From Tanytarsus gracilentus (lineage: Eukaryota > Arthropoda > Insecta > Diptera > Chironomidae), in NCBI GenBank assembly GCA_038502055.1, contig JAXRKN010000038.1, positions 682,001-746,000 of the forward strand: DNA of 64,000 nucleotides, given 5' to 3'. The notes below the pieces were generated by a model. That model saw only the letters and a program-made list of their open reading frames with translations, did not search any database and had not been told where the DNA came from. Positions 25,627-37,700 of this stretch are shown here, in pieces. Made by a program: the position numbers and the translations under genes. The stretch's first letter is position 1, and every line of letters begins with the position of its first letter.

Positions 25627-28551
25627 GTAAGTCTAATTCAAACAAAAGTTGATAAGAAGTTGATCTCTTTGACCCTCACGAATACTCTCATGAGATGCTC
25701 AAAAATAACTTCCTAACTTATCACATATTGCTCTTTAAACCGGTGAATCAGAGAAATTAACTTCCATCCGTTCCGTCAGTTACGCATGCAAATTGCTATC
25801 TTTACAAATTGTTGCTCTCACTCAGTTATGTTTGTGCTGCCAAATATAATTTGCCATGCCGTTCGTTTGCCTCAACAGTTTCTTTGCAAAAAGATTTTTT
25901 CAAGCACAAAAAATATATTTAATAATAAATTCATTGCAAACACGACACACACACACACGGTTATAGCAATTCATTTTTGGTCTTTGTTGCTTCCATAAAT
26001 GTTCGTGTTTGGAATCATTGATTGACTTTTTTTGTGCCGCTGTTTTGGCTCCTTTTCGAAATCATATAAAGCCAAGTGTACGCGATTGTGTAATGCATGA
26101 CAAAATACCTCATATGCCACAAGTTCACAACTTAATTGCAAAATTCTTACGCACGTAACTCAAAAAGGGCACAGAATAAAAAATAATTGATGTTAATTTA
26201 TCTCGTGAGAGAGACTTCAGCTTTCTTTCAAATGACCAATAATTTATGGCTATTTTTGTCGGCGACTTAATCTATTCGCGCGCGCGATAGAGGATGGATG
26301 AAAGAATCCGCAATTGTTATATGGCGTGGCAGAACATGAACATTTTCGCTCAATTTCTTTTAGCGCTGTCCGACGATGACCATCCGTCCGATTAGTGTGC
26401 GCATAAATTTCATTCCCATATATCGCACTCTTTCTTTTCTCATAACTGTTTTGCATTCTTCGAGTCCAATTTGAAATCCCATACGCGATCGTTTGTTTGT
26501 TTGGCTTCGTTACTCCGCCGTGTGTTTGTGTATTGTATGAATGGAAAAAATTTATTGACACATTGTATTGCAATCTGAAAGGAGAGAATACAATCAACAG
26601 CAGTTGTGTGAATTTTATGTGCGTGTTGTTCTTAATAAGAGAATTTATTGTTTCTGATGCTGCACAACATGTTGGAGAAATGGAAAAAGGGCATTCTCGA
26701 TATAAACCATAAGTGGCATTATGGTTAGTGATGAAATATAAACATCAATGAATTTCCAACTAAAATGTTCTCTTCATCAAGAAATAAAAAAATATAAACA
26801 AATCTTATATTCAACATTAAAACAGGCGTAGAAGATTTTTTTTAAAAGTGAAATAAATTTTTAAAAATTTCAAAATCACCCCTGAAAAATTAAATAATTC
26901 TGCATTTGTGTTTAATACACTTTCGGCTCTCTGGCTTAACATTTCATGGCATCGCCAAGTCGAAAAAAATACAGATGCGAGTTTCTTGTTTTGTTTATGC
27001 TAGCGAGCACTTTCTTCTTTATCAACGCCTGATGGATATATACGAACATGTGGCCAATATATGCGAGAGAGATTTCGTGGACGCATTTTCGGATGAATTT
27101 GGGTCTGTCTTAAATAAAAAGCTCAGCAAGCAACAGCATATATATGTGTGATTGAATTTGAGATTGCCTGAAAGCAAATTATTCTTTTCTCTTCCTTCAC
27201 ATGTCTCACTCTCGACCATAGCTCAAAATGATGAATGTTTTTCCTTGCGAAATATTTCTTTCTGTGTTTTAATTTTTAAAGGCGCAAACGAGAGAGAGAA
27301 AGATTTTATTTGTTTTATTTGCATCGAGATAAAATAAATATTTTTTTTTTCGGCGAGATAAATTCTTGAGAGCGGGAGGTCTGCACGAAAATAATTAATG
27401 ACAACGCATTGTGCTGAAAGTGAGAATATATCTGGAGCGTTTAGACGATGATTGCTCGCGCGTTTAATTAACTTTATCGTGCCTAAGGTCGAAACACTGC
27501 TGGCATTTTTCGGAATCATCTTTCAAGCATGTGTCACTTGTTGAACATCCCTCAAGTCATTAACATGGAGCCACTGCGCAAATAATTTCAGATCACCTAC
27601 AGAAATTCATTGAAGTTTAGCAAAATATTACAGAACATATCACTTAAGTGGTCTTGACTAGTGACATCAAAAAAAAAGTTTTTTAGTGCCGAAATAAAAA
27701 AATAATGATAAAATTGTCTCGCACACCCATTGCTCATGTATGCCATTATAAAATTGACAATTTTCAATGTCACAATTCTCGTTTATCAATTCACTCCATC
27801 ATGCTGTACTGAGTGTGTCGACATTATTATTGTTCATGCTGAATTTATTTCATTTTTGTGAGGTGTACTAAAAGTGCGTCGCGATGTGTGGAAATAACAA
27901 TTGCCTTATCAATCCTCAATAACATTTACCATGTACGGCCTGCAAATGTTCGAATGAAAAATATTTCTTTCTATTTTTGTTTATTTTCCTCGACAAGCGA
28001 GCAATGAACGATATAACACCAAAAAGCAATCGCTAATTAAACCAACAGTTATGTAAACATAGATTAGCGAGCTAAAACCGTTTTTTTTTTCAATTGCAAT
28101 ATATCGACCGATAATGTATACTTGAACTAATTGGACTTGAACATCCATAAAAACATATGAAATGAAATTAACTGCAGTCGCTCTCGATCATTAAATCTAA
28201 TTGGAAAATTTGCACAAAAAAGCAATCAAAAAAAGAGTTTTAACTCACTTTAAGTGAAAAATTGAGCGTGTCGTCATGAGTTATGAACTTTTATTATCAT
28301 CTTTTAGTGTTTGATGTCAACAACCTGATTCACCGTTGATGATGGAAGAGTCTCTTAATTTAATTTCATTTACCAACTTCTCTTGAAACTTTAGCAATTA
28401 ACATAATTATCGATAGCATGTTGATTGTATTTGAGTGAGAGAAGAATAAAATAATATGGGCGTAATGGAAGATAATTAAATTCCCCGCACGTTAATACGT
28501 CAAAAGTTTAGATCGATAGACAATAAAAAAGAGAATCAATTTCCATTCTAG

Positions 28552-28747
28552 ATCTCATTATCGCACGCCGACAGGCCCACCCGAATGAGAAAATGCTGAA
28601 AATACAAATGCTCGAGCAAATCATGAACAATGAGAATTCGGATGAGGAGCCAGCCGAGTCACAGACCGACTCGATCGATGAGAGTGCCAATGAGGCATTT
28701 CAAAATGGTCATGTCGACTTTTTTGTTAAGAAGCGATCAACAAAAAG
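28552..28747 (+). CDS. Rapgap1: Rapgap1 N-terminal coding exon (long isoform)
   Basis: Acceptor ttccattctag|AT and donor AAAAAG|GTGAGT. The exon begins with the last two bases of a codon and ends with the first two of a serine codon completed at 40,848. It encodes an amphipathic stretch MLKIQMLEQI followed by acidic NENSDEEPAES. Translation probably starts at ATG 28,593, although the frame stays open upstream (RRQAHPNEK) and aligns weakly with the paralogous exon at 1,739-1,970 (RQQKYNES), so a more upstream start is possible. It lies between the two arms of the large inverted duplication. Confidence 0.75.
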
Positions 28748-31700
28748 GTGAGTGCTGATGTCATCACGATTGTGTCATTTGATCGAAAAAGTCTTCTTAA
28801 GTGCGTTTGTTGACGCTCGAAATTGAATTTTGGATGTAAAGAAAATCTTGAGAAGAAAAAAAAAATCAATTTCAATATTTTTCATCGCTCTTTTGTGAAG
28901 TTTAGCAAATATTCCACAAGGGAAATGAAAAAAGCTTTCTATTGAATTTAATTTGTCCCAAATCTCTCACCTCTCGGTTCTGTGAACTACTTTTTAATTA
29001 TTTTCATGCGGTGAGTGACTTCATACTGTGTTTACTTATCACAAGACTCGCTCGATGTGCTAAAGAAGGAGAAAAATTTGAATACAACTGCTAATTAATT
29101 TAAAAAGCCACTTTCACTCAGTGTTAATGCCACAAAAACAACTCACTTCACTGAGCTCTTAAGCTCATCAACCTCGCCAACTCCTCGAAGAAAGCGAGCA
29201 CTTTAGAAATCAATTTTTGAATTATTAAATCAAACCACGTGCGCAAAAGTTTGTAACTTTACTATGTATTGAGTCTCTCAGGTAGCGCCTAGCACATCTG
29301 CGAGATATTTATGACCTTGACTTTGTCAGTCTCATCTCATTCCATCTTCTTCACCGCCAATGCCTTTAATCCATCCGAAGCGTTTATTTTTCAATTTACA
29401 AACTTTTAAATTATGCAAATTTTATTCAGTTTTTTTTCGGAGGGATTTGTTAAAAGCTTTTTACTTGAGAGATGACTGAAATTGACAAAGCTGATAATCA
29501 TCAAAAAGCTCGTGAGGGAGAGAAAGATGAAAGGAGAGGGCGAGACAACACCGGAAAAAGTTGAAATTAATTTTTTTTGCGGAGAAATTTATCATAAAAG
29601 GTCGATGAATTTTACATCGATGGTGTTGAAAGTTTAAATTTAGTATTCAAAACAGTAAATTAAAATTTTTTTGAATGCAATGCGAAGCCGTATCAGTTAT
29701 GAAATTTCTATCATGAGGAGGAAAACGTGAAATTTTTGAGTTACATCCCACTGACATCATAGAGCTCGCACGACGTGATGCGAATCCTTGCATGTTATCG
29801 CGTCTTCAGCTGTTTTCACGTGAAATTATATCGTCGAGCAAAAATTGAGGTTGAAAAACGCGACACAAAGTATGTGCGAAGCCCCAACTCTGACTGTACG
29901 TCAGATTGAATTCTATGCGAAGTGATTCACATTTAAATGACAAAAATGAAAACGCACGCCCACATCAACAAAAATTTGCAAATTGTGTCAGCAGTTATCA
30001 AATTTTTTATTATTATTGAAAAGATTTTTTTTGTATCTACCGTCGTGAGGTTATAAGAGAGCTCGAAGGTAAAGAGTATGAGAAATTGAGATGTTTGCTG
30101 ATAGCAAATGAATGACGATGATGGATGTAATAACACATGAGCGACTGTCTGACTTTGAGGAAAATTTCCTACAGTCTCTTCAGGTTGTTGTTCCGCTCAT
30201 GTATTTATTATGTGTCGTAGTAAATGAAATGCATGAATGTCTTTCGAGAATGAAACGTGCATTAAAAGCAAAGGCGAAGAGAAAAGAGAATTTTTCCAAT
30301 GAATAATAAACACCGAGGCAGAATGAAATTCAAAACAGGAAGAAAATTGCGAGCGTTGACAATTTTTGCTATGCAATTCCGATAGACAACTCATTCAATT
30401 TCCGTTACAGAAAATATTTAATTTTTAAATTCCTGAGTAAAAAATAGAGAAATTTAAATTTAGAACTTAAAGTTGAGTGCCACTTAAAGTCTTCAAACTA
30501 ATTTTAGGGAAATTGCTGTTAATTTTTTCATGACTCATCGAGAAACACAAAAGTGTTTTCCAAGTGGATTTAATCGAAAAAATAATTCGTGGTCAACATC
30601 TGGCTTTCCTCGCTCATTACCGAATGAAATAAAATCAATCAATAACAAACTGGAAATTAAGTTATAAAATTGCATTTAACGTTATTAGAGTTAATTAGCT
30701 CGCCTTGATTTTGAAGCTCGTCAATGAAGTTTTTTCAAATAATTTCTGCAAACTCTCAATTCAGATGTTAAACCTTTTCTCAATACTGTTTACTCACAAA
30801 ATCATTTCTCAAAATATTTGCTTATTTTCTTCAGAAAATATCATGATGAATTTTCTCTCTCGATGTGCAAACGAGAGCATGTTGAGAGGGTCATCAACGG
30901 AAGTGGAATGTAATGTAAATATAATCAGAAAAATCTCAATCAAAACTCACTCACGTAAAACTTTTATACACTCCTGAGAGTGACGCTATGATTTGTGAGT
31001 TAACGCAAGAAAAAGAACGAAAATAAATTTTTCCAACGATCTTTATGGCTGTCCAATTTGATGCCTTAATTACTTTTATTGCTCTGTATTTTAACGTTAA
31101 CAATATTTTTTTTCATCAGGGGCTGAACACTTGAAAATAATCTATATTTTAATGTTGAAATAAGTTTTTTACCCCTCAAATGTATTTCAACTTCGATGTG
31201 GGTTGAATGATGTAGTTAGATAGCAACAGTAAATGTTTAATGTGATGATAAATTAATTGGAAAAGTAATGTTCGAGTGTGTCGATTTTATTACTTGCGGA
31301 ATTTTGTTTCTATGCGTTCAACATTTTACTTGAAATTCTCTTCAATTTCATTCTCCCATCAAGACTTAGAAATTGAGTCGTGTACTTGTAATTTTATGAA
31401 ATTTCTTCATGAGTTTCTATATACTTTGTTGTAAAGGAGTAATTGTAAAGCTTGATAAGCTGGAAAATCGTCTTAGCTCTTTCATAACAGTGCTGTGAGT
31501 TTCTCATCATAGCACCGGTCAATTTCTACGTCTGCTCTGCACTATGAGTTGAGCAATGTTAGACATTCCATTAATTCCCCCTCACGCTCATCCCATGAAG
31601 TTTTTCAATAATTCGTCCGGGGTCTTGCAAGATTAGATACAGACATTATAGTGTTTATAAACATTTTAAAATTCTCTTTCTTCATCTCGCAACAGTTAGC

Positions 31701-34700
31701 ATGTGTGTGTATGATGAGAGAGAGAACTCAAGAGAGTTCATGCAAAAGTTCAAAAACCAACATAACCTATAATGCTAATCCTATTTAACGAAATGATTGA
31801 TGATTTTAACTTTACGGATTGTAAAAATACTTTTTAACCATTTCTCAAAACTTCACTCTTGAACTGTAATTTGTGTACCTTTTTATTGTTGTCAGTGCCA
31901 AAATTTCTTCATCTTACCCATTGTTTGTGAACATTAACTTTTGGCACAATTGAAAATCATTTATGTAAAAATCTCTGACGGAAGATCATTAATTAAATTA
32001 TGGACAATTATGGGTTGAATAATTTTTTAAAATGATTTCGAAGAAGAAATAAAAATTTTGCGTAAAATATTTCGAAGAAAATTTCAATCGTTAAAGTCTG
32101 AAAGGAAAAAGTCGTAAAAGAAAATGCGCGTAAAAAAATTAAATTGTGTTTTTAGGGCGATTTCTTAAATTGCAATTCACATTAAATTGTGGCTTCTGCT
32201 GGAAGCTTTTCGACCCAACAAATCGATACGGCGTAAAAACCCTTGGAGATAATTTAGGTGTTTCCTTAACACATTTTTACTGGTCAAAATTTGCTCCATT
32301 TATTCTGCTCTTTTTTCTATGACCGTTAACTTACTTACCATCAATGCACAGTAGTGTCATTACTCGGAACTAATCTGCTACATTCAAAATTGAATAAAAG
32401 AACAGCATGAGAGAATATGAGATCAGTTCTATAATCAAATAAACAACTCATACACACAGCATCTTGTATTAGATCATAAAATTGGATAATGAGAAAAGTT
32501 CCCAAGAAGAAGAAGAAGAAGAGATGAAAAGTCCAGTTTTTCTTTTAAAAAAGATTTAATCCAATTAGTTGTGCATATCAAAAATAGAAAATTAAAAGTT
32601 TTCTCCCTATTTTTGCACGTGTTTGAAAGTAAAAAGAAGACGAACAAGATTTCACATGTGTTTACCTACGTACAAGTTCATCATTAACTCATCCCTTCTT
32701 AATGCATTTCATTATTCTGCATCGTTTAATTCCTCAACAAACAGACTTTAAATTACGTCGTAAAAATCTTAAAATTTATTCGATAAGAATCAAAAAAATA
32801 TTCAAATTTTCTGCGGTATTTTTTATTTTCAGAAACGTCAAATTTATTCACCTGAAAGATTTTCAACGGTTTTCCATCAGCGACTTGCTATTAAGTCAAA
32901 ATTTATTCAAATTGTTAATCTTGCACGTTTACACCAAGAAACCCAATTGAGAAGACATTCAAAGAACTTTTTGTTACACTTTTATATTTTTTATTGCATC
33001 TCGATATGCATGCATGTATTATTAATACGGCATTGAGACTAGGGGAAGAAGAATAAGAAAGAAAAGAATTTGCGGATCAAGAAAAATCTTTTCTATCGAT
33101 GTTTGAGTGACTGGTCGCAGACAAAAGTTAAAAATTTATTGAAATGAATTGTTGTGGATGCAAATTTGCATCTTTTGATATTTACATGCTAATTTTTAAC
33201 TGTTTTCGATTGTTGCGCTTGTCAATAGTGCATGACAACATGCAGTAAAAATATAAAGAAAGAAAGAAAAATCAAAAAGGGTTGAAAGAGAAATTTTTGT
33301 GCATACGAAAGTGATTTTTGTCGATGCCATAAAGACATTCAACTTCTTTTGTTCTCAAATCACTTGATACACTTCGCATTTATTTTAGATATTTTTAAAA
33401 AATTTCTTAAAATTTAGTCAGTTAAAAAAAATACCATCAAGATCTCTCACATGCTGAGTCTAAAGTTGTTTAGTAAAAAACTTGAATAGTGCATTCATGA
33501 ACAATGCGAGGAAAAAGTCAGTTTGACTAGATGCAACTCGCTGAAATTTTGTAAACAGCATAAATCACTTTCATTCCTTTCAAACTTTTGCTCTTGAATT
33601 CATCTCTAGTGTAAAAAATTCTTTCACTCGTTTCTTCACGCATTCAGCGTAGAAACCGTAAAAAATAATAAAAAGTGATTTCAGTGTGTAACCGGAGAGA
33701 TGCTAAAAGGGTTCTTTTTATCTCATCAATATGCGAGATGCAGTCAGAATTTTATTCACGAGGTGAAAACTCGTCTAAATCTTCGACTTTCCCTTTTTGT
33801 CGTTAACTTCTCATCGCCGTCTTCTAAAATTTCTCTTTTTTTATCTCAATGCGATTTAAATTTTAATTTATGAAGAACAAAAAAAAATAGTGGTTTTGTT
33901 TTCGGGGTTTCTTTTGTTGCACATTTGAACCTGATCTTAATTGTTGAACATTTTTTATGTGTGCACAGCCAATTGAACAATTTCGGTTGAGAAATGTGAG
34001 AAGATTTTTCAGAACTCTTAATGGAGCGGATAAAGAAAAGCCCGGATAAGTTTAAGAAGATTTTCGAGGGTGGCAAAAGCTTTTATATAAATTGCTAAAA
34101 TTCAGCTTTAATTCAAAAAAATTTATCTTTAAAAAATAAAAATCACAAAACAAAGGTAACATTGAAAGTCTTTAAGTCCATGGCTTCAATTGTATCGATT
34201 TTGAATGATGAAATTGATCCGTGACTCTTAAGGGCAGTTAATGAAGTACTTTGTACTTGTTGTATCGTAATTCCATCGAATAAATCGATGCTGTCAAAGT
34301 TATCGGCATTGTTTAGGCACATTTGAGAGTAAAAGAGATTATCATGAACGCCAATATCGCAGTCATAATTTAATTTGTGAACAATGAGCAAGGCAGATTG
34401 GGACGGAAATATGCTTTGATTTGCGTCATTTAGTGTTCGCAAATTGAACAAATTCAAATCACATGGGAGAGGCTTCTTGAGTAACGAGAGCTTCCTGTGA
34501 ACGTCGACTTTAGCGAAAGCTGCTTGATTTAAAAATACATTCAAAGGATAATTGAGGACGTTAGTGAGATGATGAACATGTAAGCTCGGCACGTTATATT
34601 TCTTCGGTTTGGGTTTAGCGCCACTCAAAAATTCAATGGTTAACCAAAAATTCTGTGTTGTCGGAACGACATCACTGACACCCTCCTCCATGCCTCGGCT

Positions 34701-37700
34701 ATCATCTACCGGTGTTCTTTTATCTATCATCACTTCCATTTCACCCTCATTTGCACTTGACGCTCCTTGTGCGTGATTCGTTATTAAAGTCGCTCTCAAA
34801 TTTTCATCTTGTATAAAAATGGAATTTGTGATGGGATAATAATTGCCCTCGATACTAAGTTTGGTCGTTTTCTTCCTTCGCATCCACTGAAATCCATTTA
34901 AGTCGGTAAAAAATTCCTCTCGATTCTTAATCGAACTCTTAATTCGCATATACATTTCCGCATTTGAATGACGTTCTTGGATATTGACGTGGTTGACGAT
35001 ATGAATTCCATTATCGAGATGAGTTTGACTTTTAAGTAAGCGAATTGTGTGTGTCAATAAAGTTCCATAAATTACCGTCACATACGACGCGAGCGGTCCC
35101 TTTGAGATGATAATTTTTGACACCTTGTCGTTGGCGAAAATGTTTGTTTCGGGATTTTGAGGATCTACCGCAAAAAGGTAAGCACCACTTCGCTTTTGAA
35201 GTGTGGTGTAAGCGCCAAACTTTATCTCGAGTGGAATGACTTGCAGCTCATCAACGGCAGTCATTGACTTCAATAGACCAGTGCTTGAATCAACTGTCAA
35301 ACGCATTTGAGAGTTTTGTATAAAAATTTCACTGCCATCCGCCACTCCAATCACCTCAAAAGACGCGATTTTTTCATTAGCCGAATTCTCAATATATGTC
35401 ACGATATATGTCGCCATCGAGAGAGCCGGTAATCGAGCCAAAAAAATTATCTCAAAATCATTTTCCAACTTTTCAACCTCTCCACTCTCGGATTGTCGAA
35501 AAAGATAATTTACTTGATGTGAAACTTCATTTCCGTCAGCATCAGTAACTCGCACATTTGGCTTCGACACTCTCACCGTTGCTATTTCGATTCTATCATG
35601 ACCCAATGAATTGAACAGAGTGTATTCGAAAGTTTTCGTTGAGGATGTGAATTCGGAAATTTTTTTCGATGGCATTAAGCTCGCATTGTTGCGATCAATT
35701 GAGTCAATAATGAAGTTATTCCGTAAATTTTCTGTGCTTTTTTGCATTAAAATTCCAATTGCATGCTGCTGAATTTGAATGACTTCGTTAATCGACTCAA
35801 ACATTCGATCTCGATAATTTCTCATTACAGGCTCACGACTTGTGCCTGTTATAGCATCGTGATGCTGAACAACGCCGAGATTTCTACGTGCTTTAATTAG
35901 TCTTTGATAACTTCCCATCAACTCCTGAAGGGCTTTATCTGACTTGGCATTGTTAACCATGTTGAATGAGAGTGTGAAGAGAATTTCTGCACTTCTCAGT
36001 TGATGTTCGAGTTCTCGACTCATGATTTTCACAAATGGTCTCGTTGTGAAATAGCCCGTCCAGTAGGCGGGATAGCCATCAGTAAAAATGTCACCATATG
36101 GAAACAAGTCACCGGCAAGTGATGGAAAGTTATTTTGTGTTCTCTCTCTGATAACTCTGAAATAGTCTTTGGGTGTGCCAAATTGCATTTTTGCATTGTT
36201 ATAACGTTGTGGATTTGAATTTACATAGTCAATAAGTTTCTTGTAATTGTACTGCGAGTCAAACTCGAATGCACTGTCATAACGAAAATCACCGCCGACA
36301 ATTGCCAAAAATGTGTTGTGAGAGTAGAGCGATGCAGATCTCTCGTATTGAGCGAGCAAATCATCTGCATACTCTTGCAAATTGCTATCTCGAAGAATTG
36401 GAAACCATCGGAAGTCATATGGCTTGCACTCTTGAACATTTGGCCCACATGAGCTGTCCACAAAGTACATGTCAAATGGCATATTATGCATGAGAAGTGA
36501 TCGCTCCTTAGCATTTGAAGCGTCCCATTGTGGTTTCCATACAAAATCACCAAATTGATGTCGTGCCATGTACTAAAAAAATAAATTTTTTATCATGTAA
36601 ATTTTAAATTTTTTTAAATAAAAATTCACCTCCTTCCAATTATAATGAATTCTCTGAATAATTGCACCATCAAAGTTGCAGGCACTAAGGAGAAAAGGAA
36701 CTGTGCTGCCATGACCAAAAGGGTCGATACTCCATCCGTGACTGGGTGTGAAATTTAGATTCTTTTGAACCCATTGATGGCCTTCGATGAGTTGATCGAC
36801 CATTGCGTAAATGTGAGCACTCGCTTCATCTGTCATCACATAACCGCCTGAATACAAAAAAATATAAGAGAGAGAGAAATTAAATTTATTTATGAAGACC
36901 TTTTCGTTTTTCTATATACCTGTGGTGATTTCTATCCTACCCGACTGAACTAAGCTCTTAAAGGTTTCTTTTTGTTCTTCCGTAGCCTTCTCGAACCATA
37001 GAGCCAAAAAGCTTATTTCCGTCCAAATAAATGTCATTTCGGATAGACTTGGAAGTCTCTCAACGGCAGAATTTAAAATCTTTCTCGTGTAAATTTCAAA
37101 GTATTCTTCAAACGTGTGTAGCCATCCTGGGTCGTTATGTGAATGTGGCATAATCACAACATGAAGCGGTGGACGTTCTGATTTTGATTTTTGCTCTTTC
37201 CATCGATTCTCGAAAAACTCATTCCATATCCCTTTATTTTTAATCCAGCTAGCGTTGAATTCAAACTGCCCGTACATGTCATGTGTGCTCATATCGGCCT
37301 CGGCCTCATTAAATGTCCGACATTGCTGAAGGTCATTGTTAATTTCCAATAAATTATCTCTGAAAAAATTTTCATCACATTAAATTTTAATTTAATTTCA
37401 GTAATTTTCTCACTTGTCATCAATATCCGAAATTGGCATGTCATTTTGTGGCTCCTCATTTTTTATCTCCTCGTCCCTTGTCGGCTCCCAAAAAACAGTT
37501 TCAGTCGTGACAATTTTGCCGGTTGGATGACTACGAAAAAAAAAACAAAAAAATTAATAATTTTATGCCACGTCTGGTTTTCACTTAATTTACTCTTCGA
37601 TCACAATTGGACTCCGGAACTTAATTTGATTAATAAATCTATTTATTTCTGTACTCGTGTAAATATAGTAAAAGTAAAAAGAAATCACAGTGACGGATGC

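Noticed and set aside
26250..26712. Opposed open frames (115 aa -, 71 aa +) near a slightly GC-richer patch as a gene or first exon
   Set aside because: Both start at non-ATG codons and no domain is recognisable. Possibly regulatory DNA, but unsupported.
15920..32950. Identical 82-residue frames at 15,920-16,168 (-) and 32,702-32,950 (+) as a conserved small gene
   Set aside because: Identity is expected because the whole 1.45 kb is nearly identical. The peptide is AT-driven with no domain, and synonymous versus non-synonymous change cannot be assessed.
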